52,216 nucleotides of DNA from Lachnospiraceae bacterium (GTDB lineage: Bacteria > Bacillota > Clostridia > Lachnospirales > Lachnospiraceae). The translations under genes were made by a program, and so were the position numbers. Each line of letters opens with the position of its first letter. Positions within the stretch are counted from its first letter, which is position 1. Below the pieces are notes generated by a model. It saw only the letters and a list, made by a program, of their open reading frames with translations, ran no database searches and had not been told where the DNA came from. Below are positions 35,947 through 44,097 of this stretch, piece after piece. Location: assembly GCA_015056885.1 (NCBI GenBank), contig SVFL01000019.1:1-52216 (forward strand). Direction: 5' to 3'.

Positions 35947-35987
35947 TTAATTAAATTGCTGTTTCAACAGCTCCCATTTTATATCGG

Positions 35988-37046
35988 TTATGCAAACTCC
36001 TGCATGATATCATGCACACTCTCTAACTTAGTAGCTCTGTACGCATTGGTTCCGCAGAACAACAACGCGTCATCCACATTTCCCTCTGCCGCATTCACCA
36101 GTGCATCAGTGATACAGTAAGGTGTCTCCATAGGTTTGCAAGTGCTCACACACAAATGACATCTGCCGTGAGGAATCTGCCCCTCCTTAGCACGCTTTAA
36201 AAAGGGATTCATAATGGCACGACCGGGCATTCCCACAGGGCTCTTGGTCAATGTAATGTCTGCCTCTGTTGCATTAATATAGGCCTGCTTATATGCATCG
36301 GGTGCATCACACTCATAAGTAGTCACAAAACGGGTTGCCACCTGTACGCCATCTGCGCCCAGTTCCATAGCATGCTCTGCATCCTCACGAGTGTAAATGC
36401 CACCTGCCACTACCACAGGAATCTCTACACCTCTCTCAGCTGCAATCCCCTTCACATAAGCAATAATCTGACGAATCTCCTCATCATAATCAAGCTCTCC
36501 GCTCATATACTGCTCCAGCTGCTCCAATGAAAATCCCAGATGTCCGCCAGCCTTGGGTCCTTCAATCACCACCAAATCAGGCACTCTGTCAAACTTCTTC
36601 ATCCAGTATTTAAAAATAACCTGTGCTGACTTCACACTGGAAACGATGGGTGCAATCTTGGTATCGCTCCCCTCCGTCAACGCCGGAAGATTCATGGGAA
36701 GTCCCGCACCGGAAATAATCAAATCTACGCCTGCTCCCACAGCAACCTTAACATACTCATCATAGTTGCGGGTAGCCACCATAATATTGACACCCACAAT
36801 ACCGCCCTTCGCCAATTCTCTCGCCTTGGGAATCTCTGTGGCAATCGCCTTCAGATTGGTTCCAATCGGGTCTGCATCAAAGGTTGGCTCGCGAAAACCA
36901 ATCTGCGCAGTGGAAATAATACCGATACCTCCCTCAGCTGCTACAGCGCCTGCCAGCTTGTGCAAACTGATTCCTACACCCATTCCGCCCTGAATCACAG
37001 GGATCTTAGCGGTAAGATTGCCTATTTTCAACGGATTTAATTTCAT
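35988..37046 (-). CDS. Nitronate monooxygenase / FabK-like enoyl-ACP reductase family flavoprotein
   Basis: 352 residues, an FMN-dependent TIM-barrel protein. 'IPVIQGGMGVGISLHKLAGAVAAEGGIGIIS', 'GVNIMVATRNYDEYVKVAVGAGVDLIISGAGLP', 'VIEGPKAGGHLGF' (the usual 'GxEAGGHxG' catalytic-His motif) and 'VPVVVAGGIYTREDAEHAMELGADGVQVATRF' match the NMO/FabK family. A cysteine-bearing C-terminus, 'HGRCHLCVSTCKPMETPYCI', is seen in a long subfamily. Members either oxidise nitronates or reduce enoyl-ACP; the sequence does not settle which. A FabT-like palindrome over the promoter favours a fatty-acid role. Isolated gene with its own promoter and terminator. Confidence 0.88.
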   Translation of the reverse strand: MKLNPLKIGNLTAKIPVIQGGMGVGISLHKLAGAVAAEGGIGIISTAQIGFREPTFDADPIGTNLKAIATEIPKARELAKGGIVGVNIMVATRNYDEYVKVAVGAGVDLIISGAGLPMNLPALTEGSDTKIAPIVSSVKSAQVIFKYWMKKFDRVPDLVVIEGPKAGGHLGFSLEQLEQYMSGELDYDEEIRQIIAYVKGIAAERGVEIPVVVAGGIYTREDAEHAMELGADGVQVATRFVTTYECDAPDAYKQAYINATEADITLTKSPVGMPGRAIMNPFLKRAKEGQIPHGRCHLCVSTCKPMETPYCITDALVNAAEGNVDDALLFCGTNAYRATKLESVHDIMQEFA

Positions 37047-37078
37047 GATAATATCCTCGATTCTTTAACCTTAATTGG

Positions 37079-37118
37079 TTTGATATTCAAAGTATATCAC
37101 GATATTAGAATCTGTCAA
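37079..37118 (-). promoter_or_regulatory. Promoter with overlapping FabT-like operator
   Basis: TTGACA (37118-37113) and TATACT (37096-37091) on the minus strand, 16 bases apart. Just downstream, over the expected start, is TTTGATATTCAAA (37079-37091), a TTTGA/TCAAA palindrome resembling the FabT (MarR family) site TTTGATTATCAAA known from Streptococcus and relatives. Binding there would block initiation. No fabT gene is in the window. Confidence 0.6.
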
Positions 37119-37197
37119 GGTAAATATTAACACTTTTTGAAATATTTTTGTTGCGTGACGTAGTTTTGATAACCACATCCTTTCATTTCAACTCTAT

Positions 37198-37677
37198 TTA
37201 CTTAGAAGCTTTTGCAAATTCTACATTATATATTGATAATTTCTGTGTATTTAAATCATAAGAAAAAAATAACTCATTTTGATTCCCTGTAACTGATTCG
37301 AAGTAGACTGTTTGGGAATCTTCTTCGTATTCCGCCGTATATTCAAATTTCGCATCCCCAAATCCGGACCATTCGAATTCCTGATTTAACTTCTGTCGAA
37401 TATCCTCTTTCTTCTGTTCATCAACAGTTACCCCTTCCCTTTCCAAAGCAGCCACTTCCTTTTGTACCTCAAAAGCTACCTTCATATTCTTTAATTCGTC
37501 CATATCCACGTTTTCAAACTGTACTGCCTCTTTGTCAATTACAATACCGGAAGCTGAACCGTCGGAATTAATATACTCAAAGCTTCCATAAGCTTTTGCA
37601 AAATTATTTGCATTGCTACAAGCTCCTAACAGCAACATACATCCTGTCAATAAAACTATTACTACTTTCTTTTTCAT
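37198..37677 (-). CDS. Small lipoprotein, unknown function
   Basis: 159 residues with signal peptide 'MKKKVVIVLLTGCMLLLGAC' and lipobox Cys20, hence membrane-anchored outside. The mature protein starts with 'SNANNFAKAYGSFEYINSDG', has a Lys/Glu-rich helical middle about 70-105 ('EVQKEVAALEREGVTVDEQK') and a beta-rich end. It is unrelated in sequence to the equally long lipoprotein at 35280. It stands alone, 152 bases upstream of the FabK/NMO gene start. No family recognised. Confidence 0.72.
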   Translation of the reverse strand: MKKKVVIVLLTGCMLLLGACSNANNFAKAYGSFEYINSDGSASGIVIDKEAVQFENVDMDELKNMKVAFEVQKEVAALEREGVTVDEQKKEDIRQKLNQEFEWSGFGDAKFEYTAEYEEDSQTVYFESVTGNQNELFFSYDLNTQKLSIYNVEFAKASK

Positions 37678-37837
37678 TTTTATCCCCTATTCTTCCTTTA
37701 ATTAACGCTATGCGTATTTATCATGTTATCACAATTTCAAACCTTAATCAATTCACACATTTTTTACTGGTGCATCCTCTCCCCATGTGATACAATGCAA
37801 ATTAACAAAATCATTTATAGTGAAAGGAATCGCCTTT

Positions 37838-38335
37838 ATGAATAGAAAATCTAAACTCCTAATAACCTTGGTCGGTGCCGGAATCATGGGACTATTGACC
37901 GGTTGTGGTGCCTCTGAGCCCATAGAGACAATCACACCAATCCAATCCTCTCCATCAGAGTTTATAGAACAAACAGATAATAGCAAAAGGACTGACTCCG
38001 GCAACAATGTTCTTGATAACGGTAATCAGCCCTTTGAGGAAAACTCCAACCAAACAGAAAACAGCAACACAAACAATGCCTCCACCAGCGGAATCCTGTC
38101 CGGTGAGGACAAACAATCCGAACCGACCCCCAATGGGGAATCGGAGGTAATTGCCTTGGCAGACTCCGAGGAAGAGGCACAACGTATTGCCGGATTATAT
38201 CAGATTGAGTTAAAATCTTTTAGCCTTGGTGTAGCGGTTTACACCACAGACAAGAATGTCGCTGAATTGATTCAGATGGGCAAGGACAATAATTATCCTG
38301 AAATTGCCCCCAACAATCAGAAATATGCTTACTAA
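37838..38335 (+). CDS. Small lipoprotein with a protease-propeptide-like C-terminus
   Basis: 165 residues from ATG at 37838, preceded by AAAGGAA about nine bases up. Signal peptide with lipobox 'GLLTGC' (Cys24). Residues 25-105 are a Ser/Thr/Asn-rich, low-complexity tether. The last 55 residues, starting 'EVIALADSEEEAQRIAGLYQ' and containing 'GVAVYTTDKNVAELIQMG', resemble the N-terminal propeptides of subtilisin-like S8 proteases in related bacteria. No protease domain follows, so this may be an orphan inhibitor-like domain; that is inference. The stop overlaps the lrgB stop of the opposite strand by four bases. Confidence 0.65.
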   Translation: MNRKSKLLITLVGAGIMGLLTGCGASEPIETITPIQSSPSEFIEQTDNSKRTDSGNNVLDNGNQPFEENSNQTENSNTNNASTSGILSGEDKQSEPTPNGESEVIALADSEEEAQRIAGLYQIELKSFSLGVAVYTTDKNVAELIQMGKDNNYPEIAPNNQKYAY

Positions 38336-39024
38336 ATCAAACCGGCAAACACTTGTATAGCCACCACTGTCATAATACCGGCGACCACGATAGACAGGCT
38401 GCTCATGGCACCTTCGACTTCGCCAAGCTCCATGGCCTTGGCAGTGCCCAACGCATGGGCTGAAGTTCCGATGGCCAGTCCTTTGGCAATGGGCTCCTGA
38501 ATACGAAACAGCTTGCAGATACTCTCTGCTGCCACGTTTCCAAGGATACCGGTAATACTTACTGACACTACTGTCAGTCCGATAATGCCACCCTGTTTTT
38601 CGGACATGCCCAGAGCAATTGCCGTAGTAATGGACTTAGGTAGCAGTGTCACATATTGTGTATGAGTCAGTCCAAATATCAGACTCATCAGAAAAATACT
38701 AACCATAGCAGTGAGAACTCCCGCTCCGATTCCAACAAAAATCGCGGCGGGATATTTTTTTAGAAGCTCAAGCCTGCGATATAACGGAATTGCCAGACTT
38801 ACTGTCGCCGGTGTCAGAAAATACTGTATATATTTGGCTCCATTTTCATAAGCCTCGTAATCCACCTGAAATACCAACAAAAACGCCACTATTAACAAAA
38901 CCGCAATTAACAACGGATTCGCCAGCACAAAATTGGTTTTACGCTTTACCCATGCACCGATTTCATAACAGACAAGAGTTATCACCACGCCAAAGAAAGC
39001 GGAGTTTATCAACATTTCATTCAT
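38332..39024 (-). CDS. lrgB: LrgB/CidB family membrane protein
   Basis: 230 residues with about six to seven membrane segments. 'NPLLIAVLLIVAFLLVFQVDYEAYENGAKYIQYFLTPATV' region (about 35-75), 'ALAIPLYRR'-like 'SLAIPLYRRLE', 'LPKSITTAIALGMSEKQGG' and 'AHALGTAKAMELGEVEGAMSSL' are family hallmarks. LrgB works with LrgA; in Staphylococcus they affect murein hydrolase activity, and in other Firmicutes LrgAB-type pairs (PftAB) take up pyruvate. The start overlaps the lrgA stop as ATGA, typical of the pair. No LytSR two-component genes are adjacent. Confidence 0.92.
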   Translation of the reverse strand: MNEMLINSAFFGVVITLVCYEIGAWVKRKTNFVLANPLLIAVLLIVAFLLVFQVDYEAYENGAKYIQYFLTPATVSLAIPLYRRLELLKKYPAAIFVGIGAGVLTAMVSIFLMSLIFGLTHTQYVTLLPKSITTAIALGMSEKQGGIIGLTVVSVSITGILGNVAAESICKLFRIQEPIAKGLAIGTSAHALGTAKAMELGEVEGAMSSLSIVVAGIMTVVAIQVFAGLI

Positions 39025-39398
39025 CTGCTGCTTCCCTCCTTGCTCTTATGTCGGATAATTCCTTGGGATACTCTTCCCGTTACCACCATAATCAAAACAG
39101 TCGATACGACCGAGATTACACACAGGGGAACAAGCATCTGTTTCATCGCCTCCACACTGGTCATAATGGAGACTGTCGGCGGGACAAAAAGAATGGGCAT
39201 AATCTCCACCAGGAAATCTGCCGCATCTTCCACCTTACTTAAGGGTATTATCTTTGTAATCAATCCCAATAACATCAATATCAGTCCATAAACACTTGCT
39301 GCCACCGGAAGTGGAATCAAATATTCCATCACTTCTGCCACAAATGACACTGCCATAATAATTGACAGCTGTTTCACAAATTTCATAGAATTCTCCAA
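39021..39398 (-). CDS. lrgA: LrgA/CidA family holin-like protein
   Basis: 125 residues with four membrane segments. 'MKFVKQLSIIMAVSFVAEVMEYLIPLPVAASVYGLILMLLGL' is a typical LrgA start with 'PVAASVYG' (usual form 'P.PGSVIGL'), then 'LVEIMPILFVPPTVSIM', the conserved 'FVPP' motif. The first four residues MENS precede it. Its ATG follows the 57-residue DUF6472 gene's stop by five bases, so the three genes are one transcript. Partner of LrgB. Confidence 0.92.
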   Translation of the reverse strand: MENSMKFVKQLSIIMAVSFVAEVMEYLIPLPVAASVYGLILMLLGLITKIIPLSKVEDAADFLVEIMPILFVPPTVSIMTSVEAMKQMLVPLCVISVVSTVLIMVVTGRVSQGIIRHKSKEGSSR

Positions 39399-39403
39399 TC
39401 CTG

Positions 39404-39577
39404 CTACATCTGGTGTCTGACTACACCGTACTCATCATCCAATCTAAAATACGCACAATCCTTCTGACTGCCGGTGAGAAAGCGATACATCTCATCTTCA
39501 TCCAGATTGACCATGCAACAATAGCACTCATAGTCCTCATCATATACATAATTGACACACATGTCACATGCACTCAT
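39404..39577 (-). CDS. DUF6472 family small cysteine-rich protein
   Basis: 57 residues, too short for usual cut-offs. ATG at 39577 has AAAGGTG seven bases upstream. It begins MSACDMCVNYVYDEDYECYC and ends with 'YGVVRHQM'. Four cysteines in 'CDMC' and 'CYCC' plus a later 'KDCAYF' cysteine look like a metal-binding or redox site in an otherwise very acidic protein. The layout (CxxC-x-YDE-CYxC, 'NLDEDEMYRFL', 'CAYF') matches DUF6472, a Lachnospiraceae family of unknown function. It follows rsmI by 57 bases and precedes lrgA by five. Confidence 0.8.
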   Translation of the reverse strand: MSACDMCVNYVYDEDYECYCCMVNLDEDEMYRFLTGSQKDCAYFRLDDEYGVVRHQM

Positions 39578-39634
39578 AACTTGACACCTTTCTTATCTGT
39601 TCTTTAGAAACCAATTTATCCTGTAGCGAAACCT

Positions 39635-40480
39635 TTATGATTCTCCATGAAGATACGCATATATATCACGCTTGCCTACGCCTCTGTCTTTGGCCACCTG
39701 CTTCATAGCCGCCTTGTTATCCATGCCCTGACCTTCATAATAAGCCATATGCTCTTCAATACTCATGTTCTCCCAGGACCTGATTTCTTCCTGACGCATC
39801 TGAGCAAAACTCTTTCCCTCCAGCACCAGCACATATTCTCCTCGGGGCTCTTCCTTCTCATAATATGCCAAAGCTTCCTGAAGCGTAGTTGGGAAAACCG
39901 TCTCAAATCGCTTAGTCAGCTCCCTACAAAGCGTAATTTTACGCTGTCCCAACACCTCATAAAGCTCCTCCAGAGTACGCACCAGATGATGTGGCGCCTC
40001 ATACAGAATCATGGTACGGGTCTCCTCTTTCAAATCCTGCAACACCAACTTTTTTTCTTTTTTATCAGCAGGTAAAAATCCTTCAAAGCAAAATCTTCTG
40101 GTAGAAAGCCCTGACAGTGTCAGTGCTGTAATGCAAGCCGCTGCTCCCGGCAGAGATGTCACATTCACACCACTTTCATGACACATCTGTACCAACACCT
40201 CACCCGGATCAGATATCGCCGGGGTCCCTGCATCCGTAATCAATGCAATATCCTGCCCGTTTAAGAGTTGACCCACCAACTGTTTTGCCTTCTCCACTTT
40301 ATTATACTCATGGTAGCTGGTCATAGGTGTATGTATCTCAAAATGATTCAACAATTTTATACTGTTGCGGGTATCCTCCGCAGCTATCACATCCACACTG
40401 CGCAGCGTTTCTACTACGCGGGGGGTCATATCCCCCAGATTACCGATGGGGGTTGCACACAAATACAAGGTTCCTGCCAT
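39635..40480 (-). CDS. rsmI: 16S rRNA (cytidine-1402 2'-O) methyltransferase
   Basis: 281 residues of the tetrapyrrole-methylase-like fold, methylating the ribose of C1402 in 16S rRNA. 'GTLYLCATPIGNLGDMTPR', 'IAAEDTRNSIKLLNHF', 'ALITDAGTPAISDPGE' and 'RRFCFEGFLP' are the family signatures. The C-terminus ends in 'VAKDRGVGKRDIYAYLHGES', the usual small HTH-like tail. It starts 11 bases after the TrmN6 gene stop. In Bacillus subtilis the homologue yabC ends the same cluster (yabB, yazA, yabC); no yazA-type GIY-YIG gene is seen between here. Confidence 0.95.
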   Translation of the reverse strand: MAGTLYLCATPIGNLGDMTPRVVETLRSVDVIAAEDTRNSIKLLNHFEIHTPMTSYHEYNKVEKAKQLVGQLLNGQDIALITDAGTPAISDPGEVLVQMCHESGVNVTSLPGAAACITALTLSGLSTRRFCFEGFLPADKKEKKLVLQDLKEETRTMILYEAPHHLVRTLEELYEVLGQRKITLCRELTKRFETVFPTTLQEALAYYEKEEPRGEYVLVLEGKSFAQMRQEEIRSWENMSIEEHMAYYEGQGMDNKAAMKQVAKDRGVGKRDIYAYLHGES

Positions 40481-40491
40481 CTGTTTTCCTC

Positions 40492-41238
40492 CTAATAGCC
40501 ATATACATCCCGAATCTCTGGCATATATACACCGGGAGATTCAAAAATGATAAGGGGCTTTTCTACGGTCATACGGGGTTTTCCTCCGCGCACGGCCTCC
40601 ACAAGCACCATATTGGGTTCCTTATCAATATAAGGATACACAAGCTGCATGCGTTTCGGTTCCAGCTTGTATTGTGACAAGGTTGTCATAATCTCTGCCA
40701 ATCGAAAAGGGCGATGTACCATATAAAAATGCCCTCCCGGCTTTAACAGCTTTGCCACCGCCCGAACCACATCCTCCAATGTGCACAACACTTCATGTCG
40801 TGCAATCGCTTTGGGCGCATCCGGATTGGTCAAGCCATGCTGCCCTATCATATATGGAGGATTACAGGTAATACAGTCAAAGGAAGCAGACTTAAAAATC
40901 TTATCCGCTTCCTTGACATCTCCTGTCACAATATCAATTGTATCCCTCAATCCGTTCATCGCCACACTTCTGCGAGCCATGTCCGCACTTTCTTCCTGTA
41001 TCTCCAGTCCGGTCAGATGTGCACATCCATATTTTGCCGACATCAACAACGGTATAATTCCCGTACCGGTTCCAATATCGAGAAGAACATCCTTCTCCTG
41101 AGCACGAGCAAATCCAGTCAAAAGCACTGCATCCATTCCAAAACAGAACTTCTCCGGATTCTGGATAATATGATAACCGTTGCGTTGAAGGTCATCAATT
41201 CTCTCCCCTGGTTTCAGTTGCACTTCCTGCATTTCCAT
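40492..41238 (-). CDS. tRNA1(Val) (adenine37-N6)-methyltransferase-like protein (YabB/TrmN6)
   Basis: 248 residues from ATG at 41238, with AGGAAGGAAG about ten bases upstream. SAM-binding 'VLLDIGTGTGIIPLLMSAKY' and the N6-adenine methyltransferase motif 'CNPPYMIGQ' identify it; 'GYHIIQNPEKFCFGMDAVLLTGFA' is the family start. It modifies an adenine in a tRNA anticodon loop. The open frame goes on to 41619, but that part is only the shadow of RicT's repetitive tail in another frame. The accepted start overlaps the ricT end by 44 bases. Confidence 0.92.
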   Translation of the reverse strand: MEMQEVQLKPGERIDDLQRNGYHIIQNPEKFCFGMDAVLLTGFARAQEKDVLLDIGTGTGIIPLLMSAKYGCAHLTGLEIQEESADMARRSVAMNGLRDTIDIVTGDVKEADKIFKSASFDCITCNPPYMIGQHGLTNPDAPKAIARHEVLCTLEDVVRAVAKLLKPGGHFYMVHRPFRLAEIMTTLSQYKLEPKRMQLVYPYIDKEPNMVLVEAVRGGKPRMTVEKPLIIFESPGVYMPEIRDVYGY

Positions 41239-42499
41239 TCTGCTCGGGCTTCCTTCCTGATCGGTTATTTCTTCTGTCTTTTCTAAAATGGCGCTCACCA
41301 CGATTATCTCCGCCGTCGCGATTATTGTCACGATTACGATTATCACCACCATCACGGCTGTTGTCACGATTACGATTATCGTTCCGATTCTGGCGGAAGT
41401 TTTTACGGTCACCACGATTGTCTCTGCGTCCTTCCGAACGATTATCAGAGGAACCATCCTCCGCATTATCTCCATTATCACGATTGCGGTCTCTTCGATT
41501 ATCATTGCGAGAACCATTGTGACGACGATTCTCTCTCTGACCATCAAATGACTTCTCATACTTATTATTTTCCGCCTTGGAATTATCCTTTTCCTCGGCC
41601 TTATTCTCTGCCAATTCAACGCTCTCTAAGCGCTCAAGCTCCTGAAGCTCCTCGGGTGAAAGCTCCATGCGCTCTTTTTTGGTGTGTTTTCTCTTGAAAT
41701 GAAGCTTACCAACCTCATACTCACGAATTTCTTTGGTATCGCCCTCTTCCACAACAACCTTCACAAGCTGTCTGAGTACATTCACACTCTGAACCTCGCC
41801 CTTACTGCCATCCTCTGCAGTTACCATATCACCGATACTGGGCAAATTACGATTCAGCTCCTCGTAGGTCTCCTCTTCATTTTTCAAACAACACATGAGA
41901 CGTCCGCACACACCGGAAATCTTGGTAGGATTCAAAGACAAATTCTGCTCTTTAGCCATCTTGATAGACACCGGAACAAAATCCGCCAAATAACTGTGAC
42001 AACACAAAGGTCGTCCACAAATACCGATACCGCCCAGAATCTTAGTCTCATCACGCACACCTATCTGACGCAACTCGATTCGGGTCTTAAATACACTTGC
42101 CAGATCCTTTACCAACTCACGGAAATCAATTCGTCCGTCTGCAGTGAAATAAAAGAGAACTTTATTGTTATCAAAGGTATACTCTGCGTCAATCAGCTTC
42201 ATATCCAGATCATGTTTACGAATTTTCTCAAGACATACCTTGTATGCCTCCTTTTCCTTCAGACGGTTGGCCTGTTCCTGTTCAACATCATGCTGACTTG
42301 CGATTCTGAGAACTGCCTTCAAAGGCTGGACCACTTTATCTTCTTCCACTTCGCGTATGCCTGACACAACCGTTCCAAACTCAATACCTCTTGCAGTTTC
42401 CACGATAACATGGTCACCACGCTTTATCTCAAACTGAAGCGGATCAAAGAAATAAATCTTGCCCGCTGTACGAAATCTCACTCCAATTACTTTTACCAT
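41195..42499 (-). CDS. ricT: PSP1-domain protein RicT/YaaT with a long Arg/Asp/Asn-rich tail
   Basis: 434 residues. The first 270 or so are the PSP1 domain: 'MVKVIGVRFRTAGKIYFFDP', 'FYFTADGRIDFRELVKDLASVF', and two cysteine motifs 'GICGRPLCCHSYL' and 'GVCGRLMCCLKNE' that in Bacillus help bind a [4Fe-4S] cluster in the RicA-RicF-RicT complex, which aids RNase Y and affects Spo0A phosphorylation. From about 270 a charged, disordered tail of some 165 residues follows, the last 115 dominated by Arg, Asp, Asn and Gly with repeats such as 'NRDNSRDGGDNR'. The tail is much longer than in Bacillus. An extended -10 box is at 42574. Operon ricT-trmN6-rsmI. Confidence 0.93.
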   Translation of the reverse strand: MVKVIGVRFRTAGKIYFFDPLQFEIKRGDHVIVETARGIEFGTVVSGIREVEEDKVVQPLKAVLRIASQHDVEQEQANRLKEKEAYKVCLEKIRKHDLDMKLIDAEYTFDNNKVLFYFTADGRIDFRELVKDLASVFKTRIELRQIGVRDETKILGGIGICGRPLCCHSYLADFVPVSIKMAKEQNLSLNPTKISGVCGRLMCCLKNEEETYEELNRNLPSIGDMVTAEDGSKGEVQSVNVLRQLVKVVVEEGDTKEIREYEVGKLHFKRKHTKKERMELSPEELQELERLESVELAENKAEEKDNSKAENNKYEKSFDGQRENRRHNGSRNDNRRDRNRDNGDNAEDGSSDNRSEGRRDNRGDRKNFRQNRNDNRNRDNSRDGGDNRNRDNNRDGGDNRGERHFRKDRRNNRSGRKPEQNGNAGSATETRGEN

Positions 42500-42573
42500 A
42501 ATCTATACACCTCACTTAATTATTACACATATCGGAACATCAGCTCATCCGATATAAGTCCACATTAAATTTT

Positions 42574-42582
42574 ATTATAACA
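42574..42582 (-). promoter_or_regulatory. Extended -10 promoter element for ricT
   Basis: TGTTATAAT on the minus strand is an extended -10 box (TGnTATAAT), about 75 bases before the ricT start. No good -35 hexamer is seen, as is usual for this promoter kind. Confidence 0.5.
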
Positions 42583-42680
42583 TACATATTCCTAAAAAAC
42601 TACTATTCCATAAGACAAAAAATTAGTAAAATTTATCCAAACTTAGACCAATAAATATAGTATTTTCTAAAAAAAAATAG

Positions 42681-42699
42681 TATAATAGTATTGATACTA
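42681..42699 (+). promoter_or_regulatory. -10 box and palindrome before the EAL gene
   Basis: TATAAT (42681-42686) is directly joined to a perfect palindrome TAGTATTGATACTA (42686-42699), where transcription should start. The gene's ATG is 38 bases on. A repressor site is a plausible reading; the -35 region is poor. Confidence 0.45.
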
Positions 42700-42736
42700 T
42701 ATCAACAACGATTGAATGATAAGGAGTGTGTATTGT

Positions 42737-44095
42737 ATGACAGATAACACTCGGGACATTCTGCCCGTTATTGAAAATGAAAATGAGAACAGGTATCTGT
42801 ATTCTCTTAAAAAAATGGCCGATCAGAACATGAATGCAAACTTGTCCTATTTAACCGGCCTTCCTAATCTGCGTGCTTTTTTTTATCAAGCTGCGGAAAT
42901 AATGCGTGCCAACCGGGATCACACCTTTGCGCTCCTGGTCTTGGATATTGCACATTTTAAAGCATTAAATGAATTTTGCGGTTGGGATGCCGGTGACAAG
43001 CTGTTGGTCTACATCTCCGAATACCTAAAGACCTACGAGGGTCCCATGACCGCTATGTTTCATTTTCGTGCAGACTGCTTCGGCTTACTTGTTCCTTTTG
43101 AAAATAAGGACGAGCTTACCGCGATTGCACAGAATATTTGCGCCAAAATTGAAGCATACCCTATTGCTTACAGAGTACTTCCTTCGGTAGGTATCTGTAT
43201 TGCAACCGGTCCAGAAATGCCAATCAGTGCGCTGCGTGACTACGCAACCATGGCATTGCAGACCATCAAGGGAAAATTCTATGCCAAGTATGCCTTTTTT
43301 GATGAAAGCATGCGCCAGCAAATGCTCTTGGAAAAGCAAATCGAAAATGAAATTTTAGACGCCCTGTCAACAGATCAGCTTCAGGCATACATACAACCCA
43401 AGGTAGATATGTCCACCGGCGATATCATCGGCGGAGAAGCTTTAATCCGTTGGATTCATCCGGAAAAGGGTATTATTTCGCCTGGACTGTTTTTACCTGT
43501 CCTCGAGAAAAACGGATTGATTATCGATGTGGATTTTCATATTTGGACCAAGGTTTTTGCATGGTTGAGCAAACGACTGAAGGCTGGTCAGAAAGCAGTA
43601 CCTATTTCTGTGAATATCTCTCGTATGCACTTTTTTGACAATGCTTTCCGTGAGAAGCTGGTGATGCTAAGTGCAGAGTATAACGTTCCACCTCCATTAG
43701 TGGCATTAGAATTGACGGAGAGTGCCTTCCTAAACAACGCTGACTCCATCTATGATAATTTGCAGCAGTTGCGTTCCCTTGGATTTGCACTTTCCATGGA
43801 CGATTTCGGAACCGGTTACTCTTCCATGACAATGTTGAAGAACCAACCTGTTGACGAAATTAAGATTGACAAGGGATTTATTGATGATATCGAAGACGAT
43901 CAGGAACAGATTATTGTCAGCAGTATTGTAAATATGCTGAAAGCCCTGAATAAGCGAATTGTTGTAGAAGGTGTGGAAACTCAGGCGCAGCGCAATTTCC
44001 TTTTGGAGCAAAATTGCCTCCACGCCCAAGGTTTCCTGTATTACAAGCCCATGCCCATCTCTGAGTTCGAGGCTTTGTTAGACCGTGATTCCTAA
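42737..44095 (+). CDS. Degenerate GGDEF plus EAL protein, probable cyclic di-GMP phosphodiesterase
   Basis: 452 residues from ATG at 42737, with AAGGAG ten bases upstream; an ATG seven codons earlier lacks a ribosome site. GGDEF fold about 35-195 has 'HFRADCFGLLVPF' where the GGDEF signature belongs, so it is not a cyclase. The EAL domain about 205-445 keeps 'GGEALIRWIHPEKG', 'ALELTESAF', 'MDDFGTGYSSM', 'DEIKIDKGFID' and 'RIVVEGVETQAQ', the metal and substrate residues. No sensor domain or membrane segment. It lies inside the conserved holB-ricT cluster in the opposite direction, its stop two bases from the holB stop. Confidence 0.9.
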   Translation: MTDNTRDILPVIENENENRYLYSLKKMADQNMNANLSYLTGLPNLRAFFYQAAEIMRANRDHTFALLVLDIAHFKALNEFCGWDAGDKLLVYISEYLKTYEGPMTAMFHFRADCFGLLVPFENKDELTAIAQNICAKIEAYPIAYRVLPSVGICIATGPEMPISALRDYATMALQTIKGKFYAKYAFFDESMRQQMLLEKQIENEILDALSTDQLQAYIQPKVDMSTGDIIGGEALIRWIHPEKGIISPGLFLPVLEKNGLIIDVDFHIWTKVFAWLSKRLKAGQKAVPISVNISRMHFFDNAFREKLVMLSAEYNVPPPLVALELTESAFLNNADSIYDNLQQLRSLGFALSMDDFGTGYSSMTMLKNQPVDEIKIDKGFIDDIEDDQEQIIVSSIVNMLKALNKRIVVEGVETQAQRNFLLEQNCLHAQGFLYYKPMPISEFEALLDRDS

Positions 44096-44097
44096 TA

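Noticed and set aside
41239..41619. N-terminal extension of the TrmN6 frame (about 127 codons)
   Set aside because: It overlaps the RicT tail in another frame, is Val/Ile/Thr-repetitive, and the normal family start with ribosome site is at 41238.
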